Source: Lysobacteraceae bacterium
GTDB taxonomy: Bacteria > Pseudomonadota > Gammaproteobacteria > Xanthomonadales > Rhodanobacteraceae
DNA length: 64,000 nt
NCBI GenBank assembly: GCA_004143945.1
Contig: SEHB01000007.1
Coordinates: forward strand, 124,001-188,000
Direction: 5' to 3'
Position numbers and translations under genes: made by a program. Positions 56,320 to 64,000 of this stretch are shown one piece after another. How positions within the stretch are numbered: position 1 is the first letter of the stretch; every line of letters begins with the position of its first letter. The notes beneath the pieces were generated by a model that searched no databases, was not told the DNA's origin, and saw only the letters and a list, made by a program, of their open reading frames with translations.

Positions 56320-58671
56320 ATGGAAACCCGCTTCGAAGCCGACGTCATGCGCGTGTTCGAGCGCGCGCTGGCGCTCGCGCCGGAACAGCGCGATGCATGG
56401 CTGCGCGCGCAGGATGCCGCGCCCGCGCTGATCCGTCGCGTCGAGGCACTGCTCGAGCGCGAAGCCTCGCTGACGCGGTTCCTCGAGCAGCCCGCGGCCG
56501 CGGACTCGGCGGCGCAGCCGCGCATGCCCAGCGCCGGCGACGAGGTTGGCGCATGGCGACTGCTGCGCGAGATCGACTCGGGCGGCATGGGCGTCGTGCA
56601 CTTGGCCGAACGCGCCGACGGTGCCTACCAGCAGCGTGCGGCGGTGAAGTTCGTGCGCGTGGATCCCTTGCTCGACGCGCGCAGGCGCGCAGGCCTGCTC
56701 GCGCGATTCCAGGACGAGCGACGCCTGCTCGCGCGCGTCGAGCATCCGAACGTCGCGCGCGTGCTCGACGGCGGCAGCGTCGAGGGCGTGCCATTCCTCG
56801 TCATGGAATACGTCGAAGGCCTCGCGCTCGACGCGTGGTGCGAGCGGGCGCGCCTCGACACCGATGCGCGCATCGCGCTCTTCTGCAAGGTCTGCGACGG
56901 CGTCCAGGCCGCGCATGCGCACCTGATCGTGCACCGCGACCTCAAGCCGCAGAACGTCCTCGTCGGCGCCGACGGCGAGCCGCGCCTGCTCGACTTCGGC
57001 ATCGCGCGGCTGCTCGATCGCGACGACGCGCCCGGCGCGATGCGTACCGCGCTGCATGCGATGACGCCGGCTTATGCCAGTCCCGAACAGATGCGGCTGG
57101 AACCCCTGACCACCGCATCCGACGTGTACTCGCTCGGCGTGGTGCTGTACGAATTGCTGAGCGGTGCGCGACCGTATTCGCTGGACGGACTCAGCCCCGC
57201 GCAGAGCGAACGCGTCGTCTGCGACACCGAGCCGCGCACGCTGCGCCGGGCGCTGGATGCGGCCGACCTGCCGCTGCCCGAGCGGCGCGCGCGGCTCGCG
57301 CGCATCGGCGGCGATCTCGAGCGCATCGTGGCGAAGGCGTTGCACAAGGAGCCCGCGCGTCGCTACGACTCGGCGCGCGCGCTCGCCGATGACCTGCGCC
57401 GCTGGCTCGCGGGCCGCCCGGTGCTCGCGCATCCCGACTCGATCGCGTATCGCGCCTCGAAGTTCGTGCGCCGCCATCGCATCGGCAGCGCCGCCGCGCT
57501 CGTCGCACTCGTCGCGGTGCTCGCGGCCGGCGCGACCGCACTGGTGCAGGCGCGCAACGCGCGCCGCGCCGCCGCCGACACCGAACTCGTGAATGCGTTC
57601 CTCGTCGACGTGCTCAAGCAGTCCAACCCCTACGCGACGGGCTCGGAGATCACGCTCGGCGAGGCGCTGGATGACGCCGCGGCCAGGGTCGACGAACGCT
57701 TCGCGGCGCGCCCCGATCTCGCGGTCGCGATCCGCACCGCGCTCGGCGAGAGCATGTTCGCGCGCTTCCGGCTCGAGGCCGCGGAGGCGCAACTGCTGCG
57801 CGCGCGGGAAGATGCGGAACGCCTGTTCGGACCCGACGACCGCCGCACCGTCACGGCGATCGCGACGCTCGCGAGCGTGCGCAAGGACCAGGACCGCATC
57901 GAGGAGGCGCAGGCGCTGTTCGACGAGGCGCTCGCGCGCATCGAACGCAGCGGCGACGTCGCGCATCCGTTGTACGCGACCGTGCTCAACGACGTCGGCG
58001 TGATGCACCTCGTGCAGGAGGATTTCGCGAAGGCGAAGGCGTACCTCGAACGCGCGGTCGCGGCCGATACCGGATCCTCGCAACGCGCCGCGGCCGAAGA
58101 GCGCGCGCGCACGCTCGCGAACCTCGCGCAGGCCGCGCGCGGCACCGGCGACCTCGATCGCGCCGACGCGCTGTACCGCCAGGCGCAGCCCGTGCTCGAG
58201 GCCTTGTATCCGCAGGGCGGCCCGCATCTCGCCGTGATCCTCAACAACCGCGCGCGCCTCGCCTGGGTGCGCGGGAACCGGGACGAGGCGATCGCACTGC
58301 AGCAGCAAGCGGTCGCGATGCACCGGCGTTCGTTCGAAGGCGACCACGCGATGGTGCTCGTGCCGATGACCAACCTCGCGCGCCAGTCGCTCGACACCGG
58401 CAAGCTCGAGCTCGCCGACGAATGGGCCACGCAGGCCGCCGCGATGGGCGACCGGCTGTATGCGGCGCAGGGCCACCACTACCAGGTCAATGCGATCGCG
58501 GCGCTCGCGGCCGTGCGCATCGAGCAGGCGCGGTTGCCCGAGGCCCGCGCGCTGCTGCTGCGTGCACAGGCCATCCTCGCCAGGCTCGACGACGTGCCGG
58601 AGTCGACGCGCAGCTTCGTGTCGCGCCTCGCGGCGCGCGCCTGCGCGCCCGATGCCGAGTGCGTGGACTGA
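56320..58671 (+). CDS. Membrane Ser/Thr protein kinase with TPR C-terminal half
   Basis: 783 residues. Kinase domain from about 78 to 350: Gly-loop DSGGMGVVHLAERAD, Lys110 in AAVKFVRV, HRDLKPQN with Asp207, DFG at 225-227, and TPAYASPEQ; all canonical. A membrane helix (IGSAAALVALVAVLAAGATA, about 388-408) is followed by some 370 residues of TPR repeats (LNDVGVMHLVQEDFAKAKAY, LANLAQAARGTGDLDRADAL). It has the same domain order as the kinase at 40241 but is shorter. It is divergent from an ECF sigma gene with which it probably forms a signalling pair. The signal is unknown; TPRs outside the membrane suggest binding of a protein or peptide (inference). Confidence 0.9.
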   Translation: METRFEADVMRVFERALALAPEQRDAWLRAQDAAPALIRRVEALLEREASLTRFLEQPAAADSAAQPRMPSAGDEVGAWRLLREIDSGGMGVVHLAERADGAYQQRAAVKFVRVDPLLDARRRAGLLARFQDERRLLARVEHPNVARVLDGGSVEGVPFLVMEYVEGLALDAWCERARLDTDARIALFCKVCDGVQAAHAHLIVHRDLKPQNVLVGADGEPRLLDFGIARLLDRDDAPGAMRTALHAMTPAYASPEQMRLEPLTTASDVYSLGVVLYELLSGARPYSLDGLSPAQSERVVCDTEPRTLRRALDAADLPLPERRARLARIGGDLERIVAKALHKEPARRYDSARALADDLRRWLAGRPVLAHPDSIAYRASKFVRRHRIGSAAALVALVAVLAAGATALVQARNARRAAADTELVNAFLVDVLKQSNPYATGSEITLGEALDDAAARVDERFAARPDLAVAIRTALGESMFARFRLEAAEAQLLRAREDAERLFGPDDRRTVTAIATLASVRKDQDRIEEAQALFDEALARIERSGDVAHPLYATVLNDVGVMHLVQEDFAKAKAYLERAVAADTGSSQRAAAEERARTLANLAQAARGTGDLDRADALYRQAQPVLEALYPQGGPHLAVILNNRARLAWVRGNRDEAIALQQQAVAMHRRSFEGDHAMVLVPMTNLARQSLDTGKLELADEWATQAAAMGDRLYAAQGHHYQVNAIAALAAVRIEQARLPEARALLLRAQAILARLDDVPESTRSFVSRLAARACAPDAECVD

Positions 58672-58749
58672 AGGACCGCGGCACGCGGCGTGAGCCGATC
58701 GGTGCCGTTACGTCGCATGAAGCCGGGACTCCCGCACGACGAGGCCCGC

Positions 58750-59460
58750 ATGAACATGCTCCATTGCTTCCCGCTAGTCGCCGCCTGCGCCGTGGCGCAG
58801 GCCAAAGCCGCCCCGTTCATGGACCGTGCGCCCGTGCGCGCGGCGATCGTGCAGGGCCTGCCCGCGGGTGGCTGCCCGCTGTATGCCGATGGCTTCGACG
58901 AAAACGGCGTCGGCGAGCCGCTCGAGCACGTCACGCACGGCGGCTACGTGATCCGGATCGATCGGCACACGATCACCGTGGTCGACACGCTCGCGCTCAA
59001 CGCGGTGGAGCACTGGGGCGATCCGCACGAGAATCTCAACGGCAAGCACATCAAGGATTGGGGCGGCGAGCCCGAGTGGAGCGGTTCGCGCCGCAGCCTC
59101 GTGCTCGGTGACGGCACCAAGCTCACGCTCGAAGCCGAGGGCGCGCAGGGCATCGTGCTCCACACCTCGATCTACGACGGTGACGAAAACCTGCAGTTCG
59201 ACAACTGCAGGAACGCGCTCGAGCACCACGGCATCGATGCGGGCGACACCGCGCTGCGCGACGCGGACCAGCACGATGGCGAAACCGCGACGTTCTCGAC
59301 CGACATCGACAGCGGCGTCGCGAACTACACCAACGCCTACGACGAGAACGCGTCGTTCGAGCTCGTCGAGTTCGAGGTGCCGCTCGGACGCACCGGGGGC
59401 TACGCGAATCCCAACCAGGTCACCGACTACTACGACGATCCGCGGCTCGGCCACACCTGA
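58750..59460 (+). CDS. Exported protein with GDPH motif, DUF1521/autocleavage-like
   Basis: 236 residues from the ATG at 58750. Signal peptide 1-20 (MLHCFPLVAACAVAQAKA). The central region reads GGYVIRIDRHTITVVDT, then EHWGDPHENLNGKHIKDWGG and VLGDGTKLTLEAEGAQGIVL. This resembles DUF1521 domains such as that of the Bradyrhizobium effector NopE1, which cut themselves between Asp and Pro of a GDPH site when calcium is bound. Here GDPH is at 90-93 and Asp/Asn-rich stretches (YDGDENLQFDN, DADQHDGE) could bind metal. A tail-like LYADGFD occurs at 44-50 instead of at the C-terminus. The last 31 bases overlap the convergent ELM1-like gene. The family link rests on motif memory only. Confidence 0.6.
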   Translation: MNMLHCFPLVAACAVAQAKAAPFMDRAPVRAAIVQGLPAGGCPLYADGFDENGVGEPLEHVTHGGYVIRIDRHTITVVDTLALNAVEHWGDPHENLNGKHIKDWGGEPEWSGSRRSLVLGDGTKLTLEAEGAQGIVLHTSIYDGDENLQFDNCRNALEHHGIDAGDTALRDADQHDGETATFSTDIDSGVANYTNAYDENASFELVEFEVPLGRTGGYANPNQVTDYYDDPRLGHT

Positions 59461-60428
59461 GCGCGGGCCGCGCGCGCGGCGTGCCAGCGCTCGCGCACGA
59501 GTTCGGCGATCGCGGCGGTTTCGGCCAGCGGCGGAGGCTGCGGTTGCGCCGCTGCCTCGCCCGGCGCGCGCAAGTGGCCGCTCGCCGCGAGTTCGGCGTG
59601 GAACCGCGCGAGCTTGCCCCGAATCGGACGCGGCGCGAACGTGCTGACCGGGCGACCGGTCGCGCAGGCCTCGCTCAGCATGTTGACCGAGTCGGGCGTG
59701 ACGACGAAGCGATCGGCCCAGCCCAGCATGCCCGCATACGGATTGGCGCCGTCGTCGCTCCCGCCCCAGAACACGCCGGGATACGGCGCGAACGCCGCGC
59801 GTAGCCGCGCGGCTGTCGCCGGCGGCGTGCGGCGCGAGACGCTGACGAGGAAACTTCCGGGGGGACGTCGAGTCAGTCGGTCGAGCAGCGCGTCGAAGTA
59901 CGCACCGTCGAGGCGCTGCGCCCGCGTGCTTGCGCCGACCAGCACCGCGGTGCGCGGCGCAGGCAGCTCGCCGAACGCCGGGAACCTGCGCCGACCTTCG
60001 GCCAGCCATCGCGCATCGACCGGATTCAGCGCGCCGATGCTGCGGATCACGTTCGGTGCATCGACGCCGTCGTGTTGCGGCGCGACCACGAGGTCCCAGG
60101 CGCGGGTATCGATGCGTGGATCGAGCACCTGCACCGCGTAACAGCGACCGTCGCTCCACGCGCGCAGCAGGCGCGTCGCGAGCGCCGCGCGCCGGCCGCA
60201 GCCGATCGCGATCGCCGGCCACGGTGGCTGCAGCGTATGGCCATCAGCGTCCCGGATCGCGCCGCGCGCGCCTGCGAGCAGGCGTGGCGCGAACAGGTCC
60301 CAGGGCTGGGCGACGCGCAGGCGCAGCACGCGCGGCGCGAAGCCGAGCGACTCGGCGAGCGCGCGGGCCTGCCGCTCGTTGCCGGCGGCGCCGTCACTGA
60401 TGGCCCAGCAGGTGTCCTCGTCGATCAT
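59430..60428 (-). CDS. ELM1/GtrOC1-like (mitochondrial fission ELM1 family) protein
   Basis: 332 residues from the ATG at 60428, which gives the family's normal start WAISDGAAGNERQARALAES. Other hallmarks: WPAIAIGCGRRAALATRLLR, QVLDPRIDTRAWDLVVAPQH, DGVDAPNVIRSIGALNPVDA and FVVTPDSVNMLSEACATGRP. The fold is GT-B-like, and bacterial members are thought to act in surface glycan assembly, although the family is named after a plant mitochondrial fission protein. No enzymatic activity is assigned. It is transcribed toward the GDPH-motif gene with a 31-bp overlap and away from yceI. Confidence 0.85.
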   Translation of the reverse strand: MIDEDTCWAISDGAAGNERQARALAESLGFAPRVLRLRVAQPWDLFAPRLLAGARGAIRDADGHTLQPPWPAIAIGCGRRAALATRLLRAWSDGRCYAVQVLDPRIDTRAWDLVVAPQHDGVDAPNVIRSIGALNPVDARWLAEGRRRFPAFGELPAPRTAVLVGASTRAQRLDGAYFDALLDRLTRRPPGSFLVSVSRRTPPATAARLRAAFAPYPGVFWGGSDDGANPYAGMLGWADRFVVTPDSVNMLSEACATGRPVSTFAPRPIRGKLARFHAELAASGHLRAPGEAAAQPQPPPLAETAAIAELVRERWHAARAARAQVWPSRGSS

Positions 60429-60641
60429 GCGCAGAGCGTAATGCACGGCCAGCGGCGCGGCGAAATCCCGGCATTGTTGCTCCTCGGGAAACGATCCTTC
60501 CGGGACACGCCCCTTGCCCGCGGTCGCCACCGCCAGCATTCTTCGGGTTGTAGCCTGGCCGCGCGCCTGTCCGCGCCGGCCGTTCACGACCGGTTTCGTC
60601 CGAGCCGGTTCTCATGCACGCACTCCACCGGAGGGATTTCC

Positions 60642-61247
60642 ATGATCCGTCGCATCGCCCTTTCCGCCGCGCTGGCCTTCGCCATTGCGCCGGCCGCCTT
60701 CGCCGCCACCACCTATACGCTCGACCCGGGTCATACGCAGGTCGTCTTCAGCTGGAGCCACTTCGGCTACTCGAACCCGACCGCGCAGTTCGGCGACATC
60801 CAGGGCACGCTCGTCTACGACGAGGCGGATCCGACCAAGTCGTCGGTGAAGGTGGCGATCGACCTCGGCAGCGTCAACAGCAACGTGCCCAAGCTCGACG
60901 AACACCTCGAGGCGCCGGACTTCTTCGATGCGGCGAAATTCCCGCAGGCGACCTTCACGAGCACCAAGGTCGAGAAGGGCGCCGCGCCCGGCACGCTCAA
61001 GGTCACCGGCGACCTCGATCTGCACGGCGTCAAGCGCCCGGTGGTGCTCGACGTAACCGTCAACAAGGTGGCCGCCCATCCGATGAGCAAGGCGCAGTCG
61101 GCCGGCTTCGACGCGACTGCGACGATCAAGCGCACGGATTGGGGCATCGACAAGTACGCGCCGAACGTCAGCGACGAGATCAAGCTGCGCATCACGACCG
61201 AAGCGGTCGAATCCAAGGCCTGGGCCGAGATGCGCAAGAAGGGCTGA
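60642..61247 (+). CDS. yceI: YceI family periplasmic lipid-binding protein
   Basis: 201 residues; GGAGGG stands eight bases before the ATG. Signal peptide 1-21 (MIRRIALSAALAFAIAPAAF). The mature protein is a lipocalin-like barrel with family motifs: TYTLDPGHTQVVFSWSHFGY, DEHLEAPDFFDAAKFPQATF, LKVTGDLDLHGVKRPVVLDV, and DWGIDKYAPNVSDEIKLRI. Family members bind polyisoprenoids or similar lipids; some are induced by high pH or acid. It stands alone, followed by a palindromic intergenic element. Confidence 0.95.
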   Translation: MIRRIALSAALAFAIAPAAFAATTYTLDPGHTQVVFSWSHFGYSNPTAQFGDIQGTLVYDEADPTKSSVKVAIDLGSVNSNVPKLDEHLEAPDFFDAAKFPQATFTSTKVEKGAAPGTLKVTGDLDLHGVKRPVVLDVTVNKVAAHPMSKAQSAGFDATATIKRTDWGIDKYAPNVSDEIKLRITTEAVESKAWAEMRKKG

Positions 61248-61275
61248 CGTCGAAGAAGGCAGAAGCGTCAAGATC

Positions 61276-61377
61276 GAAACACGGAGTACACGTAGAACAC
61301 CGAGAAAACGCGAGCGCATCGAGGCAAGGCGCCTTGCTTCTCGCTTCCCTCCGTGTTCTCCGTGTGCCCGGTGTTTC
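61276..61377. repeat. Palindromic intergenic element, copy 2
   Basis: Arms beginning GAAACACGGAGTACACG (61276 on) and ending TCTCCGTGTGCCCGGTGTTTC (to 61377) pair imperfectly around a perfect palindromic core GCAAGGCGCCTTGC. It shares the GAAACACGGAG arm ends and the arm-core-arm plan with the element at 43157-43230. It lies between convergent genes and could act as a bidirectional terminator. Confidence 0.6.
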
Positions 61378-61444
61378 AGTCTTTGACGATCGTGCTTCCG
61401 GCGCGCGGCCCCGTCTGCTGGCGCCCGACCGCGCGCGGGCGCGA

Positions 61445-62695
61445 TCAGCCGTTCTTGACGCCGTGGTGCTTCATCGCTTCGAGGCCGGCAAGGTCGAGGC
61501 TGGATGCGGCTGCCTTGATCTCGTCGAAGCTGTCGGCATCGCCGGAGACCTTCACGTTGAAGCGTTCGCCGAGCACGATGCTGAATTCACCATGGCGGCC
61601 CTGCGCATCCCATTGTTCCTGCACGATGCGGCCGTCCTGCTTGTAGGTCTTCTCGTACCCGTGTTCGGTCTGGCGCTCGCTCTCGACGCCGACGAGGCCG
61701 GCGAGGCCCATCAGGCCCTTCGCGCTGCCCATGTCGATGACTTCGAGCTGCAGCCGGCGTTGTGCGCCATCCGAATACGTCGCGCGTGCTTCCGACACCT
61801 GCATGCCCATCGCGCCATTGCGTTCGGCCGAGATCTCGGTGCGCGCGAGGCCGCCGAGGGTATCGGGCACGAAAGGCTTCAGCAGGTCCGGAGCAAGCGC
61901 TTCGACTTCCGATCCGCCGCCGAGCGTGGCGCCCATCATCGCGCCGAGCGCGGCCGATTGCGCGTCCGCATCGCCGGACTTCTGCGCCGCCTCGAGCTTC
62001 TGCCCCGCGGCTTCGACCTTCTTGCTCCACGCATCGAGCTGGCCGAGCGCGCTGTCCTTGTCGACCGTGACGATGCTTCCGTTTCCGCTGCCGATGGCGG
62101 CCTGCGTGAGCGCGGACGTTCCGATCATGCCGGCACCCACGAGTCCTATGATCCAGTTGAGCAGGAACGCGAGGATCACCGTGACCACGGTGTAGCCGAC
62201 CGCCTTCTCCTGCGGCGCCTTCATCGTCGCGGGCAGGCCGAGGTAGAGCAGGTAGATGCCGTAGATGCCGCCGGCGATCGCGACCAGCACGCCGATCACG
62301 GGCAGGACCAGCGCGATGCTGGCGACCCAGCTCGCGGTGAACGAATAGGCGACGGCCTTGAGCGCCTGCACCGGGTTCTTCTCGCCGCCGAACGTCGGCG
62401 CCAGCGCGTCGATGATCAACGCGAGCACGTAGGCGAGGCCCAGCGTCAGCAGGTAGGTGACGATCGCGACCGTGAGGCCGGAGCCGATCGGGTTGCGCAC
62501 GTGGATGCCGAAACCGCTGTATCCGATCAGGCTGCCCTTGATGAATCCTGCCACTGCGGGGATCGCGGCGAGCACGACAATGTAATTCTTGTACAAATCG
62601 GCCACGCTGGCCGGTTCAGCCGCGATCACCGGCCATTCGGTTTTCGGCGTCATCAGGATCGCCTTGACCCGCGCGATCAGCTTGTTCATGTCCAC
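61445..62695 (-). CDS. Yip1-domain-like inner-membrane protein
   Basis: 416 residues from a GTG at 62695 with GGAGG five bases upstream; the ATG two codons later is the alternative. It opens DMNKLIARVKAILMTPKTEW followed by PVIAAEP, then five membrane helices (YIVVLAAIPAVAGFIKGSL, VAIVTYLLTLGLAYVLALII, ASIALVLPVIGVLVAIAGGI, YTVVTVILAFLLNWIIGLVG). The C-terminal 190 residues are soluble, with a low-complexity Ala/Gly/Ser part and a domain containing RRLQLEVIDMGSAKGLMGLA. The family (Yip1 in bacteria) has no assigned role. It is divergent from a small zinc-finger gene. Confidence 0.8.
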   Translation of the reverse strand: MDMNKLIARVKAILMTPKTEWPVIAAEPASVADLYKNYIVVLAAIPAVAGFIKGSLIGYSGFGIHVRNPIGSGLTVAIVTYLLTLGLAYVLALIIDALAPTFGGEKNPVQALKAVAYSFTASWVASIALVLPVIGVLVAIAGGIYGIYLLYLGLPATMKAPQEKAVGYTVVTVILAFLLNWIIGLVGAGMIGTSALTQAAIGSGNGSIVTVDKDSALGQLDAWSKKVEAAGQKLEAAQKSGDADAQSAALGAMMGATLGGGSEVEALAPDLLKPFVPDTLGGLARTEISAERNGAMGMQVSEARATYSDGAQRRLQLEVIDMGSAKGLMGLAGLVGVESERQTEHGYEKTYKQDGRIVQEQWDAQGRHGEFSIVLGERFNVKVSGDADSFDEIKAAASSLDLAGLEAMKHHGVKNG

Positions 62696-62861
62696 GTGCA
62701 CCTCCCCTCGAGCCAGATTGTCCGGGCATTCTAGGCCAGGCGGCGCGCGCGGGTGTCCGGCGTGTTCCACGTTGCTCGCGTGAGCCGCGTCACGGCACGA
62801 ATGTGCAATGGTTGGCACGGCTCGTGCTGGTAAACTGGATGGCCTTTTGGAGGACCCGAGC

Positions 62862-63071
62862 ATGTCGCGACCCGATCCCGCGGCGGAGAAGCGCATTCCC
62901 GCCAATGCCGAGAACCGCTACCAGGTCGTCCGCGCCGACCTGCCGCTGTCGTGCCCGATGCCCGCGATGTCGCTGTGGAATTCGCATCCGAAGGTGTACC
63001 TGCCGATCGCCGAGCAGGGCGGCCACGCGAAGTGCCCGTACTGCGGCGCCGAATACGACCTGGTCGGCTGA
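62862..63071 (+). CDS. Small zinc-finger (zf-CHCC / NDUFS6-like) protein
   Basis: 69 residues; TTTTGGAGGACC precedes the ATG. The metal-binding pattern is LSCPMPAM, NSHPKVYLP, then KCPYCGAEYDLV: Cys, His, Cys, Cys, as in the zf-CHCC domain of the mitochondrial complex I subunit NDUFS6. Bacterial members of this length are common in Gammaproteobacteria near cell-envelope glycan genes; their function is not established. The glycosyltransferase start follows 18 bp later in the same direction, suggesting an operon. Confidence 0.88.
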   Translation: MSRPDPAAEKRIPANAENRYQVVRADLPLSCPMPAMSLWNSHPKVYLPIAEQGGHAKCPYCGAEYDLVG

Positions 63072-63089
63072 TCCCGGAACCCCGCGCAC

Positions 63090-64000
63090 GTGCAGCCTTC
63101 GCGCCGCCTGACCGTCGTCCAGCTGTTGCCCGCGCTCGTCGCGGGGGGCGCCGAGCGCTCGGCGCTCGAGATCGCGCACGCGCTGGTCGCGGCAGGCCAT
63201 CGCTCGATCGTCGTATCCGGCGGTGGCCGGCTGGTCGAGCGCCTCGTCGCCGATGGCAGCGAGCATGTCGAGCTGCCGATCGGACGCAAGTCGATCGCTT
63301 CGCTCGCCCAGGTGCCGAGGCTGCGCGCGCTGTTCCGGCGCGAGCAGGTCGACATCGTGCACGCACGCTCGCGCATGCCGGCCTGGCTCGGCTGGCTCGC
63401 GCTGCGCGGGCTCGCGGCGCGACCTCGCTTCGTCACGACCGCGCACGGGCTCAACTCGCCCGGCTGGTACAGCTCGATCATGGCGCGCGGCGAGCGCGTG
63501 ATCTGCGTTTCCAACACCGTGCGCGACCACCTGCTGCGCAACTACAGCATTCCCGATCCCACGGCCCTGGTCGTGATCCCGCGCGGAGTCGATCCGGACG
63601 ACTACCCGTACGGCCACCTGCCGGACGCTTCCTGGCGCGAATGGTTCTTCGCCGAGTTCGGCAAGCTCGCGGGCGCGCCGCTGCTGACGCTGCCGGGTCG
63701 CGGCACGCGGCTCAAGGGCCACGCAGATGCGATCGAACTCGTCGCGGACCTGCGCGATCGCGGCATCCCGACGCGCCTGCTGCTGCTCGGTGCGCGCCAG
63801 GTCGGGCGCGAGGCCTACGTCGCCGAACTCGAGCGCCTTGCCGAACAGCGCGGCGTCGCCGACTGGGTGGTCATCAGCGCCCAGCGTGACGACACGCGCG
63901 ACGTCTACGCGGCGTCGTCGCTGGTGCTGCAGCTGTCGAACAAGCCGGAGTCGTTCGGCCGAACCGTGGTCGAGGCACTCGCGCTGTGCCGGCCCGTGCT
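63090..64000 (+). CDS. GT4-type glycosyltransferase, truncated by the window end
   Basis: Starts with GTG at 63090 and is open to the last base, giving at least 303 residues. The start follows the family: RLTVVQLLPALVAGGAERSA, where GGAERS is the typical donor-domain entry of GT4 enzymes. Then VDIVHARSRMPAWLGWLA, TTAHGLNSPGW, ERVICVSNTVRDHLL and VVIPRGVDPDDY. The C-terminal nucleotide-sugar site is LLTLPGRGTRLKGHADAIEL, and the EX7E motif is ESFGRTVVEALALCRPV. It probably transfers a sugar during lipopolysaccharide or exopolysaccharide assembly. The 18-bp gap to the zinc-finger gene suggests co-transcription. Confidence 0.9.
   Translation, partial: MQPSRRLTVVQLLPALVAGGAERSALEIAHALVAAGHRSIVVSGGGRLVERLVADGSEHVELPIGRKSIASLAQVPRLRALFRREQVDIVHARSRMPAWLGWLALRGLAARPRFVTTAHGLNSPGWYSSIMARGERVICVSNTVRDHLLRNYSIPDPTALVVIPRGVDPDDYPYGHLPDASWREWFFAEFGKLAGAPLLTLPGRGTRLKGHADAIELVADLRDRGIPTRLLLLGARQVGREAYVAELERLAEQRGVADWVVISAQRDDTRDVYAASSLVLQLSNKPESFGRTVVEALALCRPV

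Overview
High-GC bacterial DNA, densely packed, with no RNA gene, CRISPR array or transposase recognised. The gene content (glnE, yedI, yceI, an ELM1-like protein, PQQ-type sugar dehydrogenases, ECF sigma factor / Ser-Thr kinase pairs, and many secreted beta-rich proteins ending in an FADGFD-like tail) suggests a gammaproteobacterium of the Lysobacterales (Xanthomonadales), perhaps Rhodanobacteraceae. That placement is inference from gene content only.

Layout. 0-6.8 kb: a CadC-like membrane regulator, then three secreted proteins. 6.9-14.9 kb: module 1, made of an ECF sigma factor, a membrane Ser/Thr kinase with a DUF4384-like outer domain and an exported TPR-CHAT protein (all minus strand, CHAT frame broken), with a secreted beta-helix protein transcribed divergently. 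15-17.2 kb: a PQQ-type sugar dehydrogenase and an unknown exported protein. 17.2-23.8 kb: four secreted beta-helix or FG-GAP proteins on the minus strand. 24-29.4 kb: module 2, the intact paralogue of module 1 on the plus strand. 29.4-38.4 kb: a lone ECF sigma factor, a beta-helix protein, a sorbosone-dehydrogenase-like lipoprotein, two delta-60 proteins, a DUF805 protein and a PD40 propeller. 38.5-43 kb: a Tat-exported amine oxidase and a TPR kinase. 43.2-51.2 kb: an LTA-synthase-like transferase, glnE, yedI and a membrane patatin. 51.2-55.6 kb: an intradiol-dioxygenase-like protein and a PD40-amidohydrolase. 55.7-58.7 kb: a divergent ECF sigma / TPR-kinase pair. 58.7-64 kb: a GDPH-motif protein, an ELM1-like protein, yceI, a Yip1-like protein, a small zinc-finger protein and a glycosyltransferase running off the end.

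The most unusual content lies between about 7 and 30 kb. Two paralogous sigma-kinase-CHAT modules bracket a cluster of secreted proteins. Four secreted-protein genes, plus the side of the divergent region facing module 2's sigma factor, carry the pattern GTTCG-N15-GGCTTC (or a one-base variant). Eleven secreted proteins in the window end in a common short tail built around [LIV]F-x-[DH]-G-F-[DE]. A plausible reading is a regulon and export or processing system in which the sigma factor and kinase control tagged secreted proteins and an exported clan-CD-like CHAT peptidase acts on them. The parts are visible in the sequence; the functional links are inference.
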